Shown here: positions 36,801 through 42,189 of the stretch, in pieces
Numbering within the stretch: position 1 is the first letter of the stretch
How the letters are laid out: each line of letters opens with the position of its first letter
From: a virus
DNA: 61,767 nucleotides
IMG/VR virus record: IMGVR_UViG_3300046532_001253
Span: 1-61,767 of that record
Direction: 5' to 3' (one strand)
Program-made: the position numbers and the translations under genes
Notes under the pieces: model-generated
Database searches by the model: none
The model's input: the letters and a program-made list of their open reading frames with translations, nothing else
Told to the model about the DNA's origin: nothing

Positions 36801-38277
36801 CTGTTACAGCTACCAACCTAATACCAGTACCAACGCCTTCAACATAGTATTCACTATTTGCGTAATCAACAGGTGAAACAGTAGAATTAAATGAGATCTT
36901 TAATCCATTAGTAAAGTCAACTCCATTTGGACTTGCATAACTTATTTGTCCAATAATATCTTTATCAACGTCGATTGTGAAGTTTTCAGCATCAACAATA
37001 CGAATCTCACCAAAGAATGTACTGCTCGTTGAGTCTTGATAATATAGCCTATCAAGTATACTTGTAATAACCGGGACCTGATGATATGTATGATCAAAGT
37101 CTAAGTGATATTCTTTGGTACCACTAACAATACCATTCTTAATATATACTTTTTGGTCAAACGTTACTACAGTAGATGGTACTAAATTAATAATATAATC
37201 GTCTGCAACCCCAGTGGTTTGATCAATTTCACCAATGGGTAAAATATTGATTCTCCAAACATTACGTCTATCAGTGTTTGGGACAACTTGAACAGTTGGA
37301 ACAATGCCAAAGTTTAGCATGTCAAAGAATTCGTTATTAGTCCACGGTAGGTCTGTTACTACATCATCATTGGTAATAAAAACTAAACTTTTATTTTGTA
37401 GATCTGCGTAGGTAGTTTGTCCGTCAATCCCAGTTGGGTTAGTAGCTAGGAACGTGCTTAACAAATTTCCTTGGATCTTGCTGTAGTGTAAACTACTGGC
37501 CATGTCCACTGTTTCAATAGTAGGCATAAGAGTAAATCTATTTTGTGCATCAGCAAGAGGAACTTTAAAGGTAAGTGTTCCATCGTCAGTGCCGTTGTTA
37601 GTTACACCAAATATTTCTCGTGTACTAATATTAGTTTGATTTAACCGTCTTCCAGTTACACCTGGTTCAGTTTGAATCCAAAACTTGTGCCCGACGTCGT
37701 CAACTTTAAATGTATATGTACCACCACGTGCTAATACTAGCACTGGATTACTTTCAATACCTCTTTCGCTAAAGTTAAAGCCTGCAACACTAAGGTTACG
37801 TGTTACATCATAATCTTCTTCTGTTTCAACGTTACCAGCAAATACGTCTACACTTGCTGGTCCATTTGGTACCCAGTAGTAGTTCTTAAAGTTTGTAAAT
37901 TTGTCATAATCAAACATACCATCATAACTATAACTCTCATTTGAGAATAGTCTATTATGGTTATCAATTATACCACCATTATACTGTATTTGTTGTAATA
38001 AGTCAAGATAAGAACTGAAAAAATCAACAGTATCAGTCTGTTTATCTGTAATAACTACTGCTGGTTCTAACTGATAATTCTGCCTACTCGTACTTGGTTC
38101 AACAATATAATTGTCATTAGTATTATGAGTTGGACTAAACTTGCGACCAATGTATCCGTTAACTTTAGTAAAGTTTGGTTCAGTTACTAATTGATCCAAT
38201 GTAGCATTCAGAAACTTCTTATTAGTTTCTGTTCTAAAGATCTCAGGAAGAAAATTAACTGTTTTAACTATTGCCAT
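24832..38277 (-). CDS. Giant virion structural protein in the gp7 position, 4481 aa
   Basis: It follows gp6 directly, where T4 has gp7 (baseplate wedge, 1032 aa), and is more than four times that size. The N-terminus (VKTVNFLPEIFRTETNKKF, FKNYYWVPNGPASVDVF) looks like a cyanophage-type structural protein. Residues about 2370-3090 hold several FG-GAP/beta-propeller-like units (YGSNVKINSNGDLIVVGAG, VVGAPRTNPGTVFVHNF, LFVGAPDANKVYVYH, IIVGDPGDDQIAPNGG). In the same stretch are DYTISGTTLT repeats. The C-terminal part has repeated WNGNSW/YYWNETDNSW-type modules and ends [10 protein letters not shown]. No signal peptide or transmembrane helix. It probably forms an extended baseplate-wedge or peripheral spike. 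Function by position and fold features is inference. Confidence 0.75.
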   Translation of the reverse strand: MAIVKTVNFLPEIFRTETNKKFLNATLDQLVTEPNFTKVNGYIGRKFSPTHNTNDNYIVEPSTSRQNYQLEPAVVITDKQTDTVDFFSSYLDLLQQIQYNGGIIDNHNRLFSNESYSYDGMFDYDKFTNFKNYYWVPNGPASVDVFAGNVETEEDYDVTRNLSVAGFNFSERGIESNPVLVLARGGTYTFKVDDVGHKFWIQTEPGVTGRRLNQTNISTREIFGVTNNGTDDGTLTFKVPLADAQNRFTLMPTIETVDMASSLHYSKIQGNLLSTFLATNPTGIDGQTTYADLQNKSLVFITNDDVVTDLPWTNNEFFDMLNFGIVPTVQVVPNTDRRNVWRINILPIGEIDQTTGVADDYIINLVPSTVVTFDQKVYIKNGIVSGTKEYHLDFDHTYHQVPVITSILDRLYYQDSTSSTFFGEIRIVDAENFTIDVDKDIIGQISYASPNGVDFTNGLKISFNSTVSPVDYANSEYYVEGVGTGIRLVAVTDLVTTEAYAENGLTTPDYISINRGSIDLNGWSRSNRWFHIDVLTQTANLNKEVLIYTFTYDPNFNNEFIAIPDNVNIVTTIRSKVAIQNLAYEYTNGQIFYAYGEDNFYQLGADLITLTDVNNYRAKNTSLPDQEFRAKRPIVEFEHSLKLYNFGIDAIEPVDYLDFTVTDAFSDIERSGSIYSDIKNYVKNSVVINGTNVYGAIKNTQTLPTDSVVWKERFPLVPFDASRTYTKGERISSGGFAYEALKNVAINDIPTDDNKDITWFQLFPFTVYNSATANTIVKGGVVNYNSIAYEANEDIAQSPTATNSTSWELLFSLSNNKTIIFANELDPEVRKQVYTISLVTIAGTPTIHLTQKTKTPLENGDVVVVLAGKNAKKNYWFDGSLWFAGQLKSKINESPMFDVFDGNDISFGDATTYPNSTFTGTTIFQYKKSTGTANDEVLGFPVSYRNFNSISDLEFETTFNSDTLSSTVLLDTVVRNINTGFLVKNYTKTLKEYRNTWVKNTELSKQYQILTFEFDGATNYFEIDLLSDEVKTTPNLKVWVKNKLLKRGSFTLELIGTKLCVVIDPQYLINEFDKVDILLYSRKGISEKGYYEVPSNLDFNAENVDFTSLTLGQLKDHIAKLEENTNVIYEASGTFTSQRDLYYKNSSGTILQHGFPLLYSNLFLTNDNTNFVESIELASREYTKFKNKFLELGGQISTVDSKTTEQHVDTIIEAINLTKDSTFPFYNSDMLPFGNNRTVYNDTVINPNLKQFDLPAVFNDNILGNTATLVYVNDVQLTKGKDYYFPQDRSAIIVNSTYTLTVDDKIRVVVYNNTDGSYLPATPSKLGLYPKYQPEKYFDETFRTPINVIQGHDGSVIPAFNDFRDDLLLEFERRIYNNIKINYDENIFDIHEYIPGYFRDSDYTEIEWKRIVSRSFLKWAGANQVDYSTNKTFKSSDPWTWNFSGQISNLDSKVLTGSSRAIYLSMFDTTRPHTHPWEMLGFAIKPLWWEARYGTAPYTGGNTLLWEDLELGYIHSGTRQGYNDNFKRTGLTSMIPVDEYGVLKSPDQFIVRALDPTKVNQSFSVGAVSPAEYSWIKSSDYPFAVQRGLALIKPAFYFGSLLNIKRYYRDTKLKQLVNMQSLKRISPNTVVIPDSMTTATASTPSTRNFVAGYLNWVVDYMTYRGIDPQTTLAGYFKNIEVQLAYKSAGYTGKNYINVLAEQSSPTSKNESIMVPDENYKIILNKSTPIRKLVYSGVIVERSGNGFTITGYDLSNPYFSIIPSVADNENHTLSVLDRRAVIYHNYQRKKILIPYGHEFSNVQQICDFLISYGRYLVGQGFTFNHYDAALGEQRNWELSCKEFLAWEQQEWDDGSLVVLSPTYDRIDLNVAGGTVDYVSNETNGNKVLNQNYGVIKNTEFTVSRQPNEFSLETLNNNTICLFEGRVVQWEHVLVFDNTTVFNDIIYLPALGNRQFRLKVIGNKTADWNGELSPAGFVYNDPKIDAWVSNTDYKKGSLVTSKGNYYVALTNAIGTAAFDLSKWSQIDRFAIKTGLLPNFAFNAQKFVNLYDIENMPIDETLQEFSSGLIGLRNRKYLSDLNLDFQSQTKFYQGFIKEKGTANSVTALTSATFNNISSKIKTYEEWAVRVGEYGSLESDAQLEIELDDSKLTDNPSSLQLLNKTDANTPGVIGIQSNKLYKTTAATFNKNIFHARSDDSNYSNDISKAGFVNSADVDATLYDITNFNALNTYLKELGDGFKIWVAKDFSLNWNVYRLTVSDAGPVSLTFETDGIMSIQFNAPHNLKINDVFCIKGFDPAYDGFYKVKTTEDLQTILVDMYQGEQFLKEARSITNDTGMLFEMDSMRIADPMLLNSIAPKRGWKNGDNVWVESFDLTNRWGVYQKENTWTNSQEIGSQSSEYIGADGYGSNVKINSNGDLIVVGAGDSGAGRIAVHSLLPEGTFAQTGKFIPTQHSGTVTGYGDAIDVSDYITVVGAPRTNPGTVFVHNFRISATDHATQIIQAPTTSEGFGKSVRISDNNKWLFVGAPDANKVYVYHRDNSVINQSKSITLTTTPIRSNTDGSTLAEYNLGFTPVAPSALVVYLNNPSETLLTYNVDYTISGTTLTLLQTHVDAITTALGNNDNHFLSVATGVNRNYELGWTVTDSSSVVVKINDNDILTEGLDYTISGTTLTVIPDLTSLVTALTITQARHWKYENVLTPPGSVNSDAEFGRFLYCDNDGTELFVGAPSETVNSLTNVGKVYHYIRHTEFQKSNPQTTAYRPSSDITSVADSVVDVFVGDTELIVGVDYTYNVGGTNEVILTTAIDAGQKIKIASNIWHSMQEILAPSDEVIANTLFGSQIAVDFSSASIYITAPGYKTNTYDSGKVYRYIKPSRHLGKVTGTVADPVLTVGDNLYINGFIVALDSTTVESLSTKINGSNIPGITSSVVAGKLTITSSSKLTRNKLFLACANNSTLCADLGIGDFEYSQTIEAPGGGVSETFGLSVSVGDNDETLLIGSGNALTIQALLIDKLATASTSTTTFDGSSTLFIDKVFGSNAYIYELFENDQTNLTNTGQHIFAQKFDLIANRRFDFFGLALDLKKEYIIVGDPGDDQIAPNGGTAWLYKTGGKRIWSRTREQGTEVDIDTLSRMLIYSKKSNNILSNFDYIDPAKGKILGQAEINLDFKTATDPAFYTNNPASNVEIQVDANLHWGADQVGMTWWDLSLVRYIDYEQDSLTYRIKNWGKMFPGSSVSVSEWIESTVPPSGYTLTLDADGVPKYTADGTYVQTTVVDESTGIVKEKYYYWVTKKNSAINKTRSIVSITEMIENPELQGIPYAALVAENAVSLYNVNDYLNGTDVVLQIRYDLIRNNNSVHTEYELIQEGNPDSNIPTSIINKLIDSLAGEDSSGFVVPDPSLLTQDKYGISVRPRQTMIRDRQQALKNFVGTVNDVLIQHPIRQQKILTKFLSHEKIPATTEYDFAVDLYDELAYLDVASLATGYKVFVSVDSTIENRWSIYTLNASNKFILTRVQAFNTEFYWDYTDWYATGYNSTTKEDYTVDYEKDVKSLSLLPAGSIIRVRYNNIGTFTLYKTQNYNDIDNLTLIGLGNGTVKLSDRLYDSGKYTLGFATENFDSQRFDINPSVEIRNIFNALQHDVYTGTLRNEFNKLFFTLVYYILQSERNADWIFKTSFITVLHQLRELTQYPSYVKDNQDYYIDYINEVKPYRSKIREYLISYAGNDTYQGNVSDFDLPAYYEDTINSFRSPTGEGINDDTLLEQRQYQDWVKNKALTLESIQVAQGGTGYTLPPVVTVKDGVTGALSLIKPIAKINPSTGKVTSITFSGSYTFNSTPTIVINGNGTGAKAYPVMVNDKIRGIRTTIKFDRNTYRSNLVKWTAMMVVKENDYVYYQNEIYQATQDLSASSIFDFRYFTQLSHDYGNALDRIVAYYVNADGVAGADLLTNLISGINYPGVRVTGLTFEDDASATSYIDTYMQSTYLDTTLGTRAEDITVDGGAFVDKYSSHAPEELVPGINFDTLVLSVFTRITDNNGEIVSGPPLGFRIIQDLTQSQERCPTTWSATTYNKGDYVLHSGSYYVALENVNLELSTTPDSSATRWRFVWKTPTAWDGALDYDKSAYVTHAGLTYASNHKIDYKGTVATTADLVVSASNINFDLYYVTSESSYYYWNETDNSWQHATAGTWTGKISYSRGDWVLYSGVLYNAKRGFNYKTEVALIANLPAMGQLVSDVHYVTNEASYYYWNGNSWIAAGPTPNAQGAFWLPRTDITETLGSTPLSMPIIWQKVNASTYDATLDCPVKFSPNDSRKYYRISASRSTLLTQAFASTDTVMHLEDVGKVPDPDAGSGIPGVIYVQGEIIYYYEKDQTNNTLGRIRRGVLGTGMSTTIPVGTRADDLGKLQELSENSDYTDWMNSLGEFGFVEVGDYDYQGAGFGYAYNVAYPDSPNDADSDAGDAPFDYNISISSGGAATEQATFLSKASAYNP
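30268..30299 (-). repeat. 32-bp exact direct repeat, copy 1
   Basis: Identical to 30469-30500, 201 bp apart (67 codons, in frame). Both copies encode the DYTISGTTLT motif of the giant structural protein. Exact identity at third positions points to recent duplication or gene conversion. Confidence 0.85.
30469..30500 (-). repeat. 32-bp exact direct repeat, copy 2
   Basis: Second copy of the 32-bp repeat at 30268-30299 inside the giant structural gene, in the same frame and orientation. The surrounding codons have diverged. Confidence 0.85.
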
Positions 38278-38293
38278 GTTATATACTTCTGCC

Positions 38294-41200
38294 TTATACT
38301 GTTATCACTGTTGCTTGGTTCAGTTGACTTGCTGTAATTGAAGTAATTACATCAACGTCATCAACTGTTGCACAACTAATTAGAATCTCGTCTGGTTCTG
38401 CATTAATTTGATATAAATTACCAAATTGTGCTGAACTGTTATTAGGAACAATAATAATACTTGCTAACTCTGGAGTTAGTTGAGAGTGTAAGAAAGCACT
38501 CAATTCACTAAAGTAAAATGTTTCACCAAAGTCCCAGTTGTTAATATCAAAGTAAGCATTAATTGCATTAATAACTCTGGTCTTAACATCACTATCTGAA
38601 ATAATCATATTAGGATTCTTAACTACTTTAAATTTTGCCTTTAATGCTACGTCAGACAGTGAACCAAATACTGGTTTAAACTTAGCACTATTATAAATTA
38701 TTGTGTCGCTCATTGCTTTGAAGTTTTCAAGAGTTGCAAACTCAGATTTTAGTTCTTCTTGCGTTGGCGCCAATGGTAATGTTAACACGTTAGTAGTGTC
38801 GGTAATAAATGCAGTATAATCTGTTGCATATTGTTTTGTTAATACAAATATATCCATTAAGTTGTTTGGACTTGGATCTATACGTCTGTTGTTTGGACTA
38901 GTATGTTTATACTGGAAGTTTAATGTGTCTCTTCCTACATATGCTTTATAATTAGCTGTAACATCTGTTACAGAACGTATATTAGCACTATTAATCGATA
39001 GTTCATAAAAACTCTTATTAGTATATGCATAGAAGATTTGTCCAGTTAAGTAACTGTCAAGACTTAATTTAATACTTTCTAAATTAGAATCAATAACAAT
39101 ATCGCTATATGTAACTGGCGAGAATTGATCAAAACTTGTAGTTGATTGTGTCTTCTTTAAAAACACATACTTCTCTGTTGAGTTAACTGCACTAGCAACA
39201 ATTAGATTAAATAGGTCAGGATTGTCAGGAACACCGTCGTTATCAAAATCTGGAAATGTAACTAATACTTTACTGTTATCTCTGTAGCCATCGCTTGCAA
39301 TGATACTCTTATAAACATTCCAAGTTAAGTTTTGTGCTAACGGATATGCACTATCAGCTTGACTATTAAACTTTAGTACAGTAATTTCATCGTTTTGAGT
39401 CTTACCAGACTTACTATCAAACACCTTTGCGTTTTCATCAAAGTAGAATTTAGTTTCTGCTTTACTCTCAAAGTAATAGTCTAATCCACGGTAGCTAATA
39501 ACATATTCAGTTCCAGTGTAAATTAATTTAACTATCCAACTTGCATCTTTGCCTAAGCCATCTGTATTGCCAGCGTTTGTATTATCGTATATGTTGCTAC
39601 CTATGTCGGAACTATCAATTAATGCCCAACCATTAATAGTCGTATCATAACGTAGAGCAAAGTTCTTATAAATCTTAACAAGTGTTACCATTTGATTAAT
39701 AAGACTGTCACTTAGTACACTCTTAAACACTGGAATAATTTCTAACGGAATAGCTTTAGTTGGAACAGTTTCGCTAATAGTAATTGCATTTGTTGTTTGA
39801 TTAACTCCAGTAACACTAGCATAGATAAACGTACGATCTTTATCCTTACTAACAACGCCAGCCTTAATCTTATTACGTGCATCAAAATAGTTGCCCGTTC
39901 CGGCACCAAATTTAATAATAGCACCTGGCAATATATTCTTTAGGATGCCAGATATACCTGTACCAATTGGCATAGTAACAAAAGGCAATCCGTCAGTGTC
40001 TGAGCTGTCAGGGCCTGTAATATATCCAATGCTCTTATTAGTACTTGCTGAGGAGAACGACCAGGTTAAATCAGTAACCGATGTTCCGCCACTAATGGGC
40101 CAACTTAATTGTGAAAGATTAAATCTGTCACTCTTATCGTAATGTAAATGTTGTACTGGCTTGTCTTTAAGTATTGGACTAATAGTATTGTAGATAACGT
40201 TAAAAATTTCGTTAACTGTCTGATATGTAAAGTTTGTAGTTTTAATATACTCGTCTCTATACAATAGACCATCTGCACTAAAAATATTAGTACTTGAATA
40301 CTTGCCTGTAACGTCAACAACGTCAAGGAAACGACTTACTCCAGAACTACTACGGTTAGTAGCTTTTACTTTTTGAATATTACTAAATGCAGTGTAAGGG
40401 AAAATGTTGTAGTCTTCCCCTGTGATCATTCTATTTTGTGTATAATATTGTTGTGGTGCTTTTTGTCTAATTTCACTAAGTGTTTCACGTGGACTAGAGT
40501 TAGCTACAGTGTATTGTAAACTTACCTTAACAGTTAATGTTGCAGTTCTACCATTGCGATCAATATAAGAAATAGGAATATTGACATTTTGAATTTCGTC
40601 AGGTGTAATCTTATAGCTTGCACCAACACTTTGTCGGTAAAATAATCTAAAGCCACCCTGGGGAATATTTGCAAAAGATCCGTCACCAAAGCTCAATGTT
40701 ATTTGATCATCGTTGCGTGTAACAACTTGATATAAGTTACGTTCTACTTCGTTATTGTATGCAATGTTAATTCCGTTAATTGCAGGAACTTGAGTCCACC
40801 TATTTCCAATTGAGCCATCGGAGTTTAGTTTGTATAACCAAACATCCTGATTGTTAATATCATTAAAATCAATATTAACACCTCTATTAGGTAGTGCATC
40901 ATTTATGTTAAAGTCAACACTATTAAGTGTACCTTGTTTAAAGTACACAAAGAATCCAGTATTGTTTGAACTGTTGCCAAGATTATCAGTACGATATAAA
41001 ATATTAAATAAACCGGTCGGCGCAGGTTCTTTTTCGTAAAGGTATGTTTGATCTACACTGGTTGGTGTTATTGCTTCAAAGTCTAGTTGACTGCCTTCTA
41101 CTTCTGTTGAGAAACGGAACACAGGCATAATATTTTCTAGAATTCTTAGTGTGTACTCTTGAGTTCTAATTCCATTAATAACTTGAGTGTTGCCGCTTTT

Positions 41201-41713
41201 ACCTACAGTTTGTGAATCAACTAACGCACCATTTAAAATAGTATTAAACTGTTCTTGCCAGTTATCGTTGCTTGGATCATCCCAACTAATAATTAAATTA
41301 GATAAGTCTGTGCCGTTACTATCATATACTTGTTCGGTTGTTGTAAGACTTTCAATCTTTAATAAGCCGTTACTAGTAATGTTACGTTTAGGGTTGTAAT
41401 TAATTAAACGTGCAAGTTTAAGTACGCTGTCACGTCGTTCGGCTGTATCAATGAAATTTTCACGTGCATTTAAGTCAGTACGGAAAGCAAGAGTTTGGCC
41501 TAGGAATGCAATTAAGTCAATTAAGGCAATGTATTCACTTGATTCAGTGAAATCGTTAAAATCTTCAGGATAGTATGTACGCAAGTAATCAATCATAGTC
41601 TTGCGTAGAGTTTCAAAATCGTAACTTTGGAAGTCCGCTTCTTTGAAAGTCTCGTAGACTTTGGTCCAGTCTTGCTGTACTAATAAACTGGTTTGTCTGT
41701 CGTTCAGCGCCAT
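38294..41713 (-). CDS. 6: Baseplate wedge protein gp6 (T4-like)
   Basis: An 1139-aa protein, longer than T4 gp6 (660 aa). The N-terminus (QQDWTKVYETFKEADFQSYDF, IDYLRTYYPEDFNDF, EYIALIDLIAFLGQTLAFR, ENFIDTAERRDSVLKLARL) is diagnostic of gp6/J-type baseplate wedge proteins that form the inner ring around the hub. The C-terminal end (NAYFDINNWDFGETFYFSEL, FGNLYQINAEPDEIL) also fits. The gene lies between gp25 and the giant gene, the same order as in other T4-like phages. A CATAAATA late motif sits 38-45 nt upstream. A ribosome-binding site (TAGGG) precedes the ATG. Confidence 0.93.
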   Translation of the reverse strand: MALNDRQTSLLVQQDWTKVYETFKEADFQSYDFETLRKTMIDYLRTYYPEDFNDFTESSEYIALIDLIAFLGQTLAFRTDLNARENFIDTAERRDSVLKLARLINYNPKRNITSNGLLKIESLTTTEQVYDSNGTDLSNLIISWDDPSNDNWQEQFNTILNGALVDSQTVGKSGNTQVINGIRTQEYTLRILENIMPVFRFSTEVEGSQLDFEAITPTSVDQTYLYEKEPAPTGLFNILYRTDNLGNSSNNTGFFVYFKQGTLNSVDFNINDALPNRGVNIDFNDINNQDVWLYKLNSDGSIGNRWTQVPAINGINIAYNNEVERNLYQVVTRNDDQITLSFGDGSFANIPQGGFRLFYRQSVGASYKITPDEIQNVNIPISYIDRNGRTATLTVKVSLQYTVANSSPRETLSEIRQKAPQQYYTQNRMITGEDYNIFPYTAFSNIQKVKATNRSSSGVSRFLDVVDVTGKYSSTNIFSADGLLYRDEYIKTTNFTYQTVNEIFNVIYNTISPILKDKPVQHLHYDKSDRFNLSQLSWPISGGTSVTDLTWSFSSASTNKSIGYITGPDSSDTDGLPFVTMPIGTGISGILKNILPGAIIKFGAGTGNYFDARNKIKAGVVSKDKDRTFIYASVTGVNQTTNAITISETVPTKAIPLEIIPVFKSVLSDSLINQMVTLVKIYKNFALRYDTTINGWALIDSSDIGSNIYDNTNAGNTDGLGKDASWIVKLIYTGTEYVISYRGLDYYFESKAETKFYFDENAKVFDSKSGKTQNDEITVLKFNSQADSAYPLAQNLTWNVYKSIIASDGYRDNSKVLVTFPDFDNDGVPDNPDLFNLIVASAVNSTEKYVFLKKTQSTTSFDQFSPVTYSDIVIDSNLESIKLSLDSYLTGQIFYAYTNKSFYELSINSANIRSVTDVTANYKAYVGRDTLNFQYKHTSPNNRRIDPSPNNLMDIFVLTKQYATDYTAFITDTTNVLTLPLAPTQEELKSEFATLENFKAMSDTIIYNSAKFKPVFGSLSDVALKAKFKVVKNPNMIISDSDVKTRVINAINAYFDINNWDFGETFYFSELSAFLHSQLTPELASIIIVPNNSSAQFGNLYQINAEPDEILISCATVDDVDVITSITASQLNQATVITV

Positions 41714-41750
41714 ATTAAGTTACACCCTAAATAATACATTGTTATTCTAT

Positions 41751-41758
41751 TATTTATG
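41751..41758 (-). promoter_or_regulatory. T4-type late promoter motif CATAAATA
   Basis: CATAAATAATAG on the minus strand in the gp25-gp6 gap, about 38 nt upstream of the gp6 start at 41713. Confidence 0.65.
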
Positions 41759-41778
41759 TGTTTTAAAAACGGCGTAGA

Positions 41779-42153
41779 TTAAGATTGGGCGGAGAGGCCA
41801 GAGTCTCTGTCAAAGCTAAGAACTAACCGCTCTTGCTGACTAGTTGTGACATATTCTATGTCAATTTCAAGTTGGAGGCCAGTATCGTACTGGTCAATAG
41901 TAATGTCTACTACTTGTGTTCTTGGATCGTAGTTAACAATTTTAGTTACATCGTCAATGATAATACCTCGAATCTCATCTGTAATTGGTTCATATAAGCA
42001 ATTCCAAATAATTGATCCAAATTCTGGGTTCATTAGCTTTTCACCACGGCGGATAGCAAAGTGATTAAGTAGGTCTTGCTTAACAAGTGCTACATCTGTC
42101 ACTCTGAACTTTTTATAACGCCCAACGGTACTAAAACCTTTATATCTTGCCAT
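41779..42153 (-). CDS. 25: Baseplate wedge protein gp25 (lysozyme-like fold)
   Basis: A 124-aa protein, close to T4 gp25 (132 aa). The signature includes QDLLNHFAIRRGEKLMNPEFGSIIW with the EFGS motif, then LYEPITDEIRGIIIDDV and DPRTQVVDITI. gp25 has a lysozyme-like fold without activity and binds gp6, sealing the wedge to the hub. The start at 42153 follows AGGAAAAACA. Just upstream a near-late motif (GTAAATA, 42177-42183) might serve as promoter. Confidence 0.93.
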   Translation of the reverse strand: MARYKGFSTVGRYKKFRVTDVALVKQDLLNHFAIRRGEKLMNPEFGSIIWNCLYEPITDEIRGIIIDDVTKIVNYDPRTQVVDITIDQYDTGLQLEIDIEYVTTSQQERLVLSFDRDSGLSAQS

Positions 42154-42189
42154 TGTTTTTCCTATTAACTATATAGTATTTACCTAAAA

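Noticed and set aside
42177-42183. Late promoter GTAAATA before gp25
   Set aside because: One mismatch in the core of the motif; mentioned only in the gp25 entry.
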